Of a stretch of 64,000 nucleotides of DNA, positions 1-8,048 are shown one piece after another. The stretch is from Lachnospiraceae bacterium (GTDB lineage Bacteria; Bacillota; Clostridia; Lachnospirales; Lachnospiraceae). The stretch covers positions 113,444-177,443 of the forward strand of contig FUZG01000008.1 of the NCBI GenBank assembly GCA_900168235.1, given 5' to 3'. A program made the position numbers and the translations under genes. How positions within the stretch are numbered: position 1 is the stretch's first letter; the number at the start of each line of letters is the position of its first letter. A model generated the notes under the pieces. It was not told where the DNA came from and made no database searches. It worked only from the letters and a program-made list of their open reading frames with translations.

Positions 1-1
1 T

Positions 2-382
2 CATAACCTTGTTTACTGGCAGCACGGAGATTACAGGGGCTTTGGCCCCGGAGCCGCATCCCTTATGGGAAGACACCGTTTTACAAATACAAGGGACTAT
101 GTGGAGTATATGAAAGCTCCCGGGGGTGAGAAAGAAGAGGACTTTACGCTCACACTCCGTGAAGCGATGGAAGAGTTTATGTTTCTGGGGCTCAGGACCT
201 GCGCAGGAGTTTCAGAGGAGAAATTTCGGCTAAAATTTGGTAAAGAAATTACCGAAGAATTTGGTGACGTTATAAAAGACCAGGTAAATAAAGGTCTTCT
301 CGTTCATGAGAATAGCCATTTTTACTATACCGAAGCCGGTATGGATGTCTCAAACGTTCTGATGAGCGAGTTTCTTGAATAA
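2..382 (+). CDS. hemW: HemW-like radical SAM protein, C-terminal part (gene begins before the window)
   Basis: The frame is open from the first bases, so the gene starts upstream and only the last ~126 residues are seen. The visible part begins with HNLVYWQHGDYRGFGPGAAS, close to the HNL.YW...Y.GFGPGAHS signature of HemW (formerly called oxygen-independent coproporphyrinogen III oxidase-like), followed by the C-terminal HemN domain with its winged-helix-like region (EFMFLGLRT). HemW is a radical SAM heme chaperone acting in the cytoplasm; the Fe-S cysteine motif lies outside the window. The internal ATG at 65 is not the real start. In many Firmicutes hemW is followed by hrcA and heat-shock genes, but here a long non-coding leader and a signalling gene follow. 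Confidence 0.9.
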   Translation, partial: HNLVYWQHGDYRGFGPGAASLMGRHRFTNTRDYVEYMKAPGGEKEEDFTLTLREAMEEFMFLGLRTCAGVSEEKFRLKFGKEITEEFGDVIKDQVNKGLLVHENSHFYYTEAGMDVSNVLMSEFLE

Positions 383-451
383 AATCCTGTTAAAAATGTA
401 TTGAAATATTTGCGTGACAGTGTATGTTTTGGAGTGCAAGCTGTCATTCTA

Positions 452-480
452 TTGTTAAAAAACAGTTGACTTGTTAGAAT
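452..480 (+). promoter_or_regulatory. Candidate sigma-A promoter ahead of the EAL gene
   Basis: TTGTTA at 452-457 and TAGAAT at 475-480 are separated by 17 bases, an acceptable -35/-10 pair. A TTGACT also occurs at 466-471, but without a good -10 at the right distance. It lies between hemW and the signalling genes and would start a leader of about 235 nucleotides. Pattern-based only. Confidence 0.4.
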
Positions 481-487
481 AAATACA

Positions 488-505
488 AAAATGTGCACAC
501 ATTTT
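488..505. repeat. Inverted repeat just downstream of the candidate promoter
   Basis: AAAATGTG at 488-495 and CACATTTT at 498-505 form a perfect 8-bp inverted repeat with a 2-base spacer. It lies about where transcription from the 452-480 promoter would begin, so it could be an operator. No regulator can be named from sequence. Confidence 0.4.
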
Positions 506-539
506 GTGATTATACGTAACGTTTTAAACCGTTCCGCGA

Positions 540-671
540 GGGTTTTGCTTTGCAAAATCCCGAGTTGTGCAACGATTTTGCGTTCGGCAAAGCCGAATTA
601 TAATCGCAAAATCGATCCAAAACGCTGACTAGGGTACAGTCAAATGGAGGAATATAATCTGAGCGTTTTGG
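540..671 (+). promoter_or_regulatory. Three consecutive hairpins forming a structured 5' leader
   Basis: Hairpin A pairs 540-548 with 552-561 (GGGTTTTGC / GCAAAATCCC, one bulge). Hairpin B pairs 573-582 with 605-614 (10 bp, perfect) and contains an inner 6-bp stem 583-588/592-597. Hairpin C pairs 617-626 with 662-671 (CCAAAACGCT / AGCGTTTTGG, 10 bp, perfect) and contains an inner 4-bp stem 627-630/638-641; a GGAGG lies in its loop at 646-650. The block fills the gap between hemW and the EAL gene. It does not match the c-di-GMP riboswitch consensus that I know. It could be an RNA leader or a palindromic repetitive element. Confidence 0.55.
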
Positions 672-694
672 TGGGAGTGTGTGCACTTTGCTAA
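644..694 (+). CDS. Possible 16-codon leader peptide overlapping the EAL gene
   Basis: An ATG at 644 opens a 16-codon frame (MEEYNLSVLVGVCALC) whose TAA at 692-694 overlaps an ATG at 694 that is in frame with the large downstream gene. The AGGG at 631-634 is a weak ribosome binding site. The frame runs through the 3' arm of hairpin C, so its translation would melt that stem. This may be chance; there is no independent evidence of translation. Confidence 0.2.
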   Translation: MEEYNLSVLVGVCALC

Positions 695-723
695 TGAACA
701 GTGTGATCATGAGAGGGATGTTC

Positions 724-3700
724 ATGGAAGCGGTTGTATTTGAGTATGACATTCAGACTGATGTCATGAATTTTTCAAGAAATATAGTGAAATTTATTCC
801 GTGTCAGGTGCGGATAATGGATTTCAGTCAGTCACTTGAGCTTGCGGGCAAGATATGCCCTGACGATCTTAAGCGGGCGATCATGTTCTTTCGCCCGATT
901 TCCTATGGTACAAATGAAATACAGGAATATTTCCGTTGCATGGATTTTGAAGGAAAGTTCTGCTGGTACTCTGTTGTCGGCAGGACTGTTCTTGATGAGA
1001 AAAACCGTCCCGCGCTTCTTTACGGAACCTATACAAAGATAGATGTCGATAAAGAAGAGGAAATACGCGAAATACGTGCTTTGGCGGACGAGATCACCGC
1101 ACTGGACAGCATTGATAATGCAGGACAGAAGATAAGGGAAATTTACGCAGACAGTACGATGATCCACGTATATAACCTTATGATGATAGAGCTTTCGGAC
1201 TATGACAATCTGAAGGAAAAGATCGGACGGGGCGTTGCAGAACAGGCAATGCTTGAGATCGCAAGGATACTCAGAAGGTCTCTCCGTTCATACGATGTCA
1301 TAGGACGGGAAGCGGAGAACAGGCTTGTTGTCTGTATGCGAAATGTGAAGGACCGCGGGATCATCTATGACAAAGCGGCATATCTCATAATGGCAGTGAG
1401 CAATCTCTGGGTCAATTACCGAATGACGGAAACATCTACCGTGAATATAGGTATAGCTGTTTTGCCGAACGGAATGACACCGGAATATGAGTCTATGCAT
1501 AAAAAAGCGGAAGTAGCGCTTTTGCATGCGATCAAAAATGGAAAAGATACGTTTTCTGTATATGATGTGGAGATAAGTTCACAGGAGGAACTTTGGTCGA
1601 GATTTGCGGAAGTCAGCAACAAGGATTTTGTAAAGAAGACAATGGATTCTATCGAATCAGAAGCATTTGCGATGGATGCTTCCGGAAATATAACGTACGT
1701 GAATCCTGCGATGCGTGAGAAGAACTATCATGGCATTGATGACATAAAGCTTAAGGTAAACGGAGAAGATGATGATTCCTGGATGTCTCTTGAAGATCCG
1801 GAAGAAATACGGGAATTAGAAGCAAACGTCATTTTTCCTGAAACGGGCATCACAAGATCTGCCAAAGTATATGGGATAAAAGATCAGGATGAGAAGTTCT
1901 GGGTTGTCGTTATAATGAAGATCGACCCTGATATAGAAAGGATAGAGCTTGAAAAGAGCTGGAGCAATTTTCATGAAACAGTAACCCAGCTTGAGGACTT
2001 TGTCTGGGAGATAAATATTACGGATAATACCTGTGTACGACTGCAGGAAAATAATGTCATGTCCATAAGATCAAGGCTTTTTGTCGATGATTATGAAGGA
2101 CTTCGAAAGTATTTTCTGGATCATGTCGTGTTCCGCAGGGACAGAGAGGAATTTCTGTATCTCACAGATCCGGGGTTTTTAAGAGAAACCGTGCATAAGG
2201 GAGGACAGCAGGTCTGTAAGCACATAAGGTTTATGCATCGTGATGGAAACTGGCACTGGTACAGTATCTGTATGGCGGTACGTAAACCGCGTGAAGATGA
2301 AGGCGAGATCGAAAAAATCTTCCTTATAGCCATGGACATCGATCAGATGAAGCGCAGTCAGGACCGGAACCAGCTTATAGAACTAAGATACAGGGCGATG
2401 CTTGACAACAGTACCTTTATGAGCGAGCTTGCCCGGGATAATGAGCGTTATGAGCATGTTAATGAACTGACCGGAACCTATGTTTTTGAGTATGATGCGC
2501 TGAAGAAAGATTATTATATTTGTACAACATTTGAGGATATGTTTGCAGTCACTCCGGAGATGAAAGAAAATGAATGGTCGATGCTCTGCGGACTGAAGCC
2601 GGAACCGGAATTTAGGGACAGATACTTAAAATTTATAAGAGAGGTAAAGAGCGGACAGGATACGCATGAAGTAGTGCTTAGGCTCATGAACCGCTTCAAT
2701 GTGCCACGCTGGTTCAAGATAACAGTCCAGACGCTTAATGGCTTGAATAATCAGCTCACACGCGTGACAGGCATCCTGCAGGATGTAAACGCAGAGATGG
2801 AAGTAAAGAGAGAGCTGGAATTCAGAGCGGATTATGATGAGCTTACAAGACTCTACAATTCAGAGGCTTTCTGTGGAAAAGCAGCTGAAATATTATCGCT
2901 GTATCCGGAGCGGGATTATGCCGTCATTGCTGCGGATATCGAGCACTTCCGCATAATAAATGACAGATTCGGTATAGATGCCGGAAACGGATGTCTTGAG
3001 TATGTAGGAAAGCTCATCCAGTCATCATTAGAGAGAGATGACATTGCATGCAGATATGAAGCTGACATGTTTGTGATCCTCTTTGAGTACGAGAGTGATG
3101 ATGACATCATGGATTATGTAAAGGGACTTTCAGAGCAGTTCCAGTATGAGGATGCAAAACTTTGCGGTTCAAGTCTGAGCTTTGGTGTATATAAAGTTGA
3201 TGATCTGGATATCCCGGTGCGCTTAATGTGCGACAGAGCACGTCTTGCTAAACGTGAGATCAAGGGGAATAAGCTCTTAAATGTAGCTGTTTATGATGAC
3301 AGTGTACGACTCCGTCAGGTGAAGATCGCCCAGATGGAGAGTGAGATGCAGAGAGCGCTCACGGAGCACGAATTTGTCATGTTCCTTCAGCCCAAAGTGG
3401 ACCTGAATACAGGTAAGATATGCAGTGCAGAAGCCCTTGTCCGCTGGCAGCATCCGACAAGGGGACTTGTATTTCCTAATGAATTTCTGCCACAGTTTGA
3501 GAATAACGGATTTATAAAAAAGCTTGATGAATACATGTGGGAGAGAGCGGCGGAATACATTTCCGAGCTCCAGAAAGACGGCATAGAGCTTCCGATCTCC
3601 GTTAATATCTCAAGATTTCATGTGAATCATACGGATCTTCTGGAGGTCCTTATAGGTCTTACGAATAAGTACGGAATAGACAATCACCTTCTTCAACTGG

Positions 3701-4095
3701 AAATCACAGAGTCACTCTTCACTGCGGATGTGAACGAGCTCTACAGGACGATGGGAGAACTTAAGGATCTTGGGTTTGTCATTGAGATGGATGACTTTGG
3801 ATCAGGCTATTCATCGCTCAATATGCTGAGAGAAGCACCTGTTGATGTGATAAAGATCGACCGCTATTTTGTTGATGAGATAATGTCAACAAAGCGCGGA
3901 CGGATAATAATCGAGAATACCATAACCATGTCAAAGCAGCTCGGAATGGAAGTTGTTGCAGAGGGAATAGAGACTAAGGAACAGGCTGATTTCCTGAAGT
4001 CTGTAAATTGTGACGTGGGTCAGGGATATTTTTATTCAAAACCGATACCGAAGGATGAATTTAGGAAAATGCTGGACAAATCTTTTGATGACTGA
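724..4095 (+). CDS. PAS / degenerate GGDEF / EAL c-di-GMP phosphodiesterase
   Basis: This is a large cytoplasmic signalling protein of about 1123 aa with no clear membrane segment. Rough order: N-terminal PAS-like region; a first GGDEF fold near residues 150-275 whose signature has decayed (GREAENR near 194); PAS-like segments near 305-400, 415-530 and 580-690; a second GGDEF fold at 700-860 with RYEADMF replacing RYGGDEF; and a C-terminal EAL domain at 870-1115. The EAL domain keeps AEALVRW, LEITES, DDFGSGYSSL, KIDRYF, AEGIET and GQGY, so c-di-GMP hydrolysis is likely while cyclase activity is not. The start is set at ATG 724 because GAGAGGG at 711-717 precedes it; GTG 679 and ATG 694 are alternatives. 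The next genes are an HD-GYP relative and a PilT-like ATPase, which suggests one signalling unit. Confidence 0.85.
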   Translation: MEAVVFEYDIQTDVMNFSRNIVKFIPCQVRIMDFSQSLELAGKICPDDLKRAIMFFRPISYGTNEIQEYFRCMDFEGKFCWYSVVGRTVLDEKNRPALLYGTYTKIDVDKEEEIREIRALADEITALDSIDNAGQKIREIYADSTMIHVYNLMMIELSDYDNLKEKIGRGVAEQAMLEIARILRRSLRSYDVIGREAENRLVVCMRNVKDRGIIYDKAAYLIMAVSNLWVNYRMTETSTVNIGIAVLPNGMTPEYESMHKKAEVALLHAIKNGKDTFSVYDVEISSQEELWSRFAEVSNKDFVKKTMDSIESEAFAMDASGNITYVNPAMREKNYHGIDDIKLKVNGEDDDSWMSLEDPEEIRELEANVIFPETGITRSAKVYGIKDQDEKFWVVVIMKIDPDIERIELEKSWSNFHETVTQLEDFVWEINITDNTCVRLQENNVMSIRSRLFVDDYEGLRKYFLDHVVFRRDREEFLYLTDPGFLRETVHKGGQQVCKHIRFMHRDGNWHWYSICMAVRKPREDEGEIEKIFLIAMDIDQMKRSQDRNQLIELRYRAMLDNSTFMSELARDNERYEHVNELTGTYVFEYDALKKDYYICTTFEDMFAVTPEMKENEWSMLCGLKPEPEFRDRYLKFIREVKSGQDTHEVVLRLMNRFNVPRWFKITVQTLNGLNNQLTRVTGILQDVNAEMEVKRELEFRADYDELTRLYNSEAFCGKAAEILSLYPERDYAVIAADIEHFRIINDRFGIDAGNGCLEYVGKLIQSSLERDDIACRYEADMFVILFEYESDDDIMDYVKGLSEQFQYEDAKLCGSSLSFGVYKVDDLDIPVRLMCDRARLAKREIKGNKLLNVAVYDDSVRLRQVKIAQMESEMQRALTEHEFVMFLQPKVDLNTGKICSAEALVRWQHPTRGLVFPNEFLPQFENNGFIKKLDEYMWERAAEYISELQKDGIELPISVNISRFHVNHTDLLEVLIGLTNKYGIDNHLLQLEITESLFTADVNELYRTMGELKDLGFVIEMDDFGSGYSSLNMLREAPVDVIKIDRYFVDEIMSTKRGRIIIENTITMSKQLGMEVVAEGIETKEQADFLKSVNCDVGQGYFYSKPIPKDEFRKMLDKSFDD

Positions 4096-4148
4096 TGAAG
4101 GGGTGTTATCAGGAGAATTGCAAGAGGGGAAAGAAGGGGTATCGATAT

Positions 4149-5255
4149 ATGATCTTTGTAAAACAGGATAAGTTAAAGACAGGGATGAGGCTTGCAAAGC
4201 CAATATACGACAGGAAGGGTGTATTGCTCTATGACAGAAATTCAAAGCTCACCCATCAGGGTATAGAGAGTGTACATAATTTTGGTATCATAGGTCTTTA
4301 TATCCTGGAGCCTGCTGAGCCCGTTCCGCCTATATCCGAAGAGGATATAGAATTTGAGCGTTTCCAGATGATGTCCACATTTATCATAAAGGATGAATGG
4401 GATGCAATAAGGAAAGGCCAGCAGCCGACGTCTATCGCATCGCTTGTGAGCCAGATAATCAAAAATTACGGACGTCTTGACCACAAGATCAATTTTGTCC
4501 AGTCACTTAGGAGCATGGAAGACACATGGTATAAACATGCCCTGAATGTGGCTATCTTAAGTGCGCTCATCGCAAACCAGATGCAGCTCAAGGCTGCTGA
4601 AACGAATGATCTTGTAACAGCGGCGCTTGTGCACGATGTGGGTAAGCTCGATATACCGCCGGAACTGCAGGGAGACGCGGCAAAAGAGGAGAGCGGACAG
4701 GATAAGATTGCAAAGTACGAAGCATCAGGAATCAAGCTTCTTGATGCGGTTTATTCCTCGTCTCCGAATATCAAGAGGATATGCCAGCAGAGCTACCGTG
4801 CCCTTAATGACATCAGAAAGGGCAAGCTCGATCCTGCAACAAAGATCGTAAATGCGGCAAAGGTACTGATGGTAGCGGACACATTTGACATGATGACCGC
4901 CATGAATGATTACAGGGAGCCAAGCTCTGAGATAAGCGCCATAAGACACCTTATCGACAGCCCGCACCAGTATGATGCGACGGCAACGGACGGTCTTGTG
5001 AAGAGCATAAATATCCTTGTGCCCGGAGCTGCGATAGAGCTCACAGATGGTGAAAAGGGTCTTGTCATAGCAGAAAACGAGGAAGATATCCTGAAACCTG
5101 TAGTCCTTAAGTTTTCGGATAATTCCGTGGTCGATCTGTCCCTTGGCAAAAAGGTTGGAAAACTCGGCATAAAGGACGTAATGAAGACCATGGACAACAG
5201 ATGCATCATCGATCATGAAACGCTGGAGGAAGCAGGATTTTTCAGGAAAGGATAG
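4149..5255 (+). CDS. HD-GYP-like protein lacking the GYP half of the motif
   Basis: About 368 aa. An N-terminal ~100-residue region (MIFVKQDKLKTGMRL...) resembles the domain that often precedes HD-GYP domains. It is followed by an HD-superfamily domain with HALNVA near residue 129 and HDVGK at 162-166, and further on VADTFDMMTAMNDYR, typical of HD-GYP proteins. The HHExxxGxGYP block expected in between is absent: the segment reads ICQQSYRALNDIRKGKLD. It is therefore doubtful that it hydrolyses c-di-GMP; it may be a sensor. The start at 4149 is chosen because GAAGGGG at 4133-4139 precedes it; ATG 4095 overlaps the previous stop but has no ribosome binding site. Spacing to the PilT-like gene is 9 bases, consistent with an operon. 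Confidence 0.75.
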   Translation: MIFVKQDKLKTGMRLAKPIYDRKGVLLYDRNSKLTHQGIESVHNFGIIGLYILEPAEPVPPISEEDIEFERFQMMSTFIIKDEWDAIRKGQQPTSIASLVSQIIKNYGRLDHKINFVQSLRSMEDTWYKHALNVAILSALIANQMQLKAAETNDLVTAALVHDVGKLDIPPELQGDAAKEESGQDKIAKYEASGIKLLDAVYSSSPNIKRICQQSYRALNDIRKGKLDPATKIVNAAKVLMVADTFDMMTAMNDYREPSSEISAIRHLIDSPHQYDATATDGLVKSINILVPGAAIELTDGEKGLVIAENEEDILKPVVLKFSDNSVVDLSLGKKVGKLGIKDVMKTMDNRCIIDHETLEEAGFFRKG

Positions 5256-5264
5256 GACGCAGGT

Positions 5265-6326
5265 ATGCTTGACATATACGCACTGCTTCATCAGGCGTCT
5301 GTAGAGCATGCGTCTGATGTACATATTAGTGTAGGTGCGACTCCCAGGTTCAGGATCCACGGCGAGCTGGTCAATACGAATTTTCAGAAAATGACGCCGT
5401 CGGACACTCTGGAAGTCATGCTTAACCTCATGAACCCGGAGCAGCGGGAACAGTTTGAAGAAAATGGTGAGATAGATCTGTCTGTTTCAATCCCTGATGC
5501 AGGCAGATTCCGCGTAAACGCTTATAAACAGAGGGGAAGTATCTCTCTGACGCTCCGTCTCGTGGACATGAAGATCCCTGATGCGGAGATGCTGAACATT
5601 TCAAATGAGATAATGGAGCTCTGCAATGAAAAGAGGGGGCTGATACTGGTCACAGGGCCGTCAGGCTCCGGAAAGTCTACGGTCATTGCATCCATGGTGG
5701 ACAGGATAAATGCGACAAGATCCTGCAATATCATAACCCTTGAGGATCCTATCGAGTATCTCCATGCCCATAAAATGTCCATTGTAAACCAGAGAGAGAT
5801 AGGACTGGATGTAAAGGACTACGAAACAGCCATGGCTGCGGCTCTGAGGCAGGATCCCGATGTGCTGGAAGTAAGCCATCTTAATACGGATACTGAGGTA
5901 CGTCAGGCTCTCATGGCAGCGGAAACAGGACGTCTGGTATTTACTTCTATGTACACCATGAGCGCAGTTGAGACCGTTGAGAACCTTATAGACCTTTTTC
6001 CGCAGCAGCAGAGGATACAGGTAAGGAATAGGCTCGCCAATGCGCTGAAAGCCACTATTTCAAGGCAGCTTCTGGTATCGACGAACGGTGAGCGGATACC
6101 GGCATACGAGATACTTTTTGTAGATAATCATGTAAGAGAGATCATCCGTCACGGTGATATATATTCCCTTCATGAACTCATGAAGAAAAATCATGCAAAG
6201 GGAATGATAACCATGGACGAGTCGGTATTTAAGCTCTATAAGAGCGGAAAGATAAGCCGTGCCGAGGCTATACAGGCGTCAGCTGATCAGGAAGCCATGA
6301 CACTTGCTATAGATTCAGAGAAATAG
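5265..6326 (+). CDS. PilT-like ATPase with altered catalytic boxes
   Basis: 353 aa, the usual PilT length, from the secretion ATPase family that powers pilus retraction. The N-terminal domain (HASDVHISVG...RIHGEL) is typical. Walker A is intact (GPSGSGKST, residues 131-139) and so is the Asp box (TLEDPIEYLH). The Walker B region, normally VILVGEMRD, reads VLEVSHLNT, so the catalytic Glu is His205 and the Arg-Asp pair is Asn-Thr. The His box GTLHT reads TSMYT, with Tyr230 in place of His. It may bind ATP without efficient hydrolysis. No pilin or pilus assembly gene is nearby. The neighbours suggest a c-di-GMP-linked role. I assign the family with confidence but not a retraction function. Confidence 0.8.
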   Translation: MLDIYALLHQASVEHASDVHISVGATPRFRIHGELVNTNFQKMTPSDTLEVMLNLMNPEQREQFEENGEIDLSVSIPDAGRFRVNAYKQRGSISLTLRLVDMKIPDAEMLNISNEIMELCNEKRGLILVTGPSGSGKSTVIASMVDRINATRSCNIITLEDPIEYLHAHKMSIVNQREIGLDVKDYETAMAAALRQDPDVLEVSHLNTDTEVRQALMAAETGRLVFTSMYTMSAVETVENLIDLFPQQQRIQVRNRLANALKATISRQLLVSTNGERIPAYEILFVDNHVREIIRHGDIYSLHELMKKNHAKGMITMDESVFKLYKSGKISRAEAIQASADQEAMTLAIDSEK

Positions 6327-6368
6327 TCAGAGCACTTGACAGAAAAATCAAACAAGGGTAAGGTTATT

Positions 6369-6402
6369 CGCGGAAGTCAGATACGGCTTCCGCGATATTT
6401 TC
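6369..6402 (+). terminator. Probable terminator after the PilT-like gene
   Basis: CGCGGAAG (6369-6376) pairs with CTTCCGCG (6387-6394), an 8-bp perfect stem followed by ATATTTTC. The U-tract is short. A second, weaker 5-bp stem (6442-6446/6453-6457) followed by seven T residues lies downstream. Together they end the signalling operon before comM. Confidence 0.6.
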
Positions 6403-6500
6403 TGTAAAGACGGCAGGGATTCCGCTCTGTATCGTCTGTTACCGGCATTTCCGCCGGGAAATTCTTTTTTTGAAAAAATAAAAGTGATAGGAGTGATTTT

Positions 6501-8048
6501 TTGTTTAGCAGTATTCATACCATGTCCATTAACGGTATGGCAGTGCAGGAAATCCAGGCTGAGACCGATCTTTCGGAAGGAGGACTTCCGGTATTTGAAA
6601 TGGTCGGTTTCCTTGGAAGTGAAGTCAGGGAGTCAAGAGAACGTATCAGGACTGCCCTGAAAAACAGCGGTTTTTTGCTGCCGCCGAGAAGGATCACCGT
6701 GAACCTTTCTCCGGCAGATGTGAGGAAGAGCGGTACATCATTTGATCTGGCGGTGGCTGCATCCCTTCTCTGCGCAATGGGTATCATAGACCAGAAAGAG
6801 CTTGAGGATACGGTCATCGCGGGTGAGCTCAGTCTCTCAGGTGAAGTGAGGCGGGTGAACGGCATCCTTCCAATGGCGAGAAAGGCGAGAGATGCAGGAT
6901 ATAAGCGCTTTATCGTGCCGAAAGACAACGCAATGGAAGGCGGAGCAGTTGAAGGGATCGAAGTCATAGGACTTTCGGGACTTAAGCAGATGGTGGATTA
7001 TCTCACAGGATCCGAAAAAGTGGAATCCACTGTGTTTTCCGTAGAGGAAAGGCTTGGGAACAGGTCTGATACAGCAGATGACTTTTCGTCAATACAGGGG
7101 CAGGCTGCGGTAAGACGCGCCATGGAAGTCGCGGTGAGCGGCATGCACAATATCATGATGATAGGGCCGCCGGGCAGCGGAAAAAGCATGATGGCAAAGT
7201 GCCTGCCATCAATACTTCCGCCATTGTCACCGGAAGAATGTCTTGAAATATCAGAGATTTACAGTGTTTCAGGTCTTCTCGGAAAGGACGGATTAAAGAC
7301 GGAGAGACCCTTTATAAGCCCCCATCACACTGCATCAGCCGTGTCCTTGAGCGGAGGAGGGAAAAACGCGAGACCCGGTCAGATAAGCCTTGCCCACAGA
7401 GGAGTACTTTTTCTGGATGAGCTTCCGGAATTTGACCGTCAGACCATCGAAATACTGCGACAGCCTCTGGAAGACAGGAAGATATGCATAGCAAGAGCGA
7501 ACGGGACTTATACATTTCCTGCGGATTTTCTTTTAGCAACAGCGCTAAATCCCTGTAAATGCGGGTATTATCCTGACAGAAACAGGTGCACCTGCTCAGA
7601 GAATGAAGTTCATAATTATCTCTCGCGGATAAGCAGACCGCTTTTAGACAGGATAGATATCTGTGTGGAAGCCCGTGAAGTGAGCTTTGCGGAGCTTGCT
7701 CATGCAGACCGCATGCCTGAACCTGAATCCTCAGAATCCATTCGAGGACGTGTAGAAGACGCGGTAAAGATACAGAAAAAGCGTTTTGAGGGCAGTAATC
7801 TTAGATTTAATGCGGACATCAGACCTTCAGATATCAGGAAGTACTGTGCGATAGGAGTGAAAGAAGAGCACTTCATGGAAAAAGCCTTTCATAAGCTGGG
7901 GCTCAGCGCAAGGGCATATCACAGGATACTGAAATGCGCCCGTACCATTGCGGATCTGGATCATAAGGACAAGATAAGCACCGACCACATCGCGGAAGCC
8001 GTGGGCTACAGAGCAATAGACAGGAGGTACTGGGGTGGAGCAGAATAA
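6501..8048 (+). CDS. comM: ComM/YifB family Mg-chelatase-like AAA+ ATPase
   Basis: 515 aa, the normal family length. The N-terminal ChlI-type Lon-protease-like fold (residues ~20-140, SFDLAVAASLL) is followed by an AAA+ core with Walker A GPPGSGKS near 222, the LFLDELPEF Walker B and the C-terminal MgChlI-C domain. Family members act as hexameric helicases promoting branch migration in natural transformation. The start is TTG 6501, supported by AGGAG at 6489-6493 and no better codon. The 3' end overlaps dprA by 14 bases, another competence-related gene, which fits a shared DNA-uptake role. A cysteine-rich stretch (CKCGYYPDRNRCTC) after residue 350 is typical of the family. Confidence 0.92.
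   Translation: MFSSIHTMSINGMAVQEIQAETDLSEGGLPVFEMVGFLGSEVRESRERIRTALKNSGFLLPPRRITVNLSPADVRKSGTSFDLAVAASLLCAMGIIDQKELEDTVIAGELSLSGEVRRVNGILPMARKARDAGYKRFIVPKDNAMEGGAVEGIEVIGLSGLKQMVDYLTGSEKVESTVFSVEERLGNRSDTADDFSSIQGQAAVRRAMEVAVSGMHNIMMIGPPGSGKSMMAKCLPSILPPLSPEECLEISEIYSVSGLLGKDGLKTERPFISPHHTASAVSLSGGGKNARPGQISLAHRGVLFLDELPEFDRQTIEILRQPLEDRKICIARANGTYTFPADFLLATALNPCKCGYYPDRNRCTCSENEVHNYLSRISRPLLDRIDICVEAREVSFAELAHADRMPEPESSESIRGRVEDAVKIQKKRFEGSNLRFNADIRPSDIRKYCAIGVKEEHFMEKAFHKLGLSARAYHRILKCARTIADLDHKDKISTDHIAEAVGYRAIDRRYWGGAE

Noticed and set aside
383..723. A c-di-GMP riboswitch or a CIRCE heat-shock operator upstream of the EAL gene
   Set aside because: No GEMM-type consensus and no TTAGCACTC-N9-GAGTGCTAA. 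The only GAGTGC (432-437) lacks its partner.
4725..5360. A 211-codon minus-strand frame opposite the HD-GYP-like gene
   Set aside because: Shadow frame without ribosome binding site or domain.
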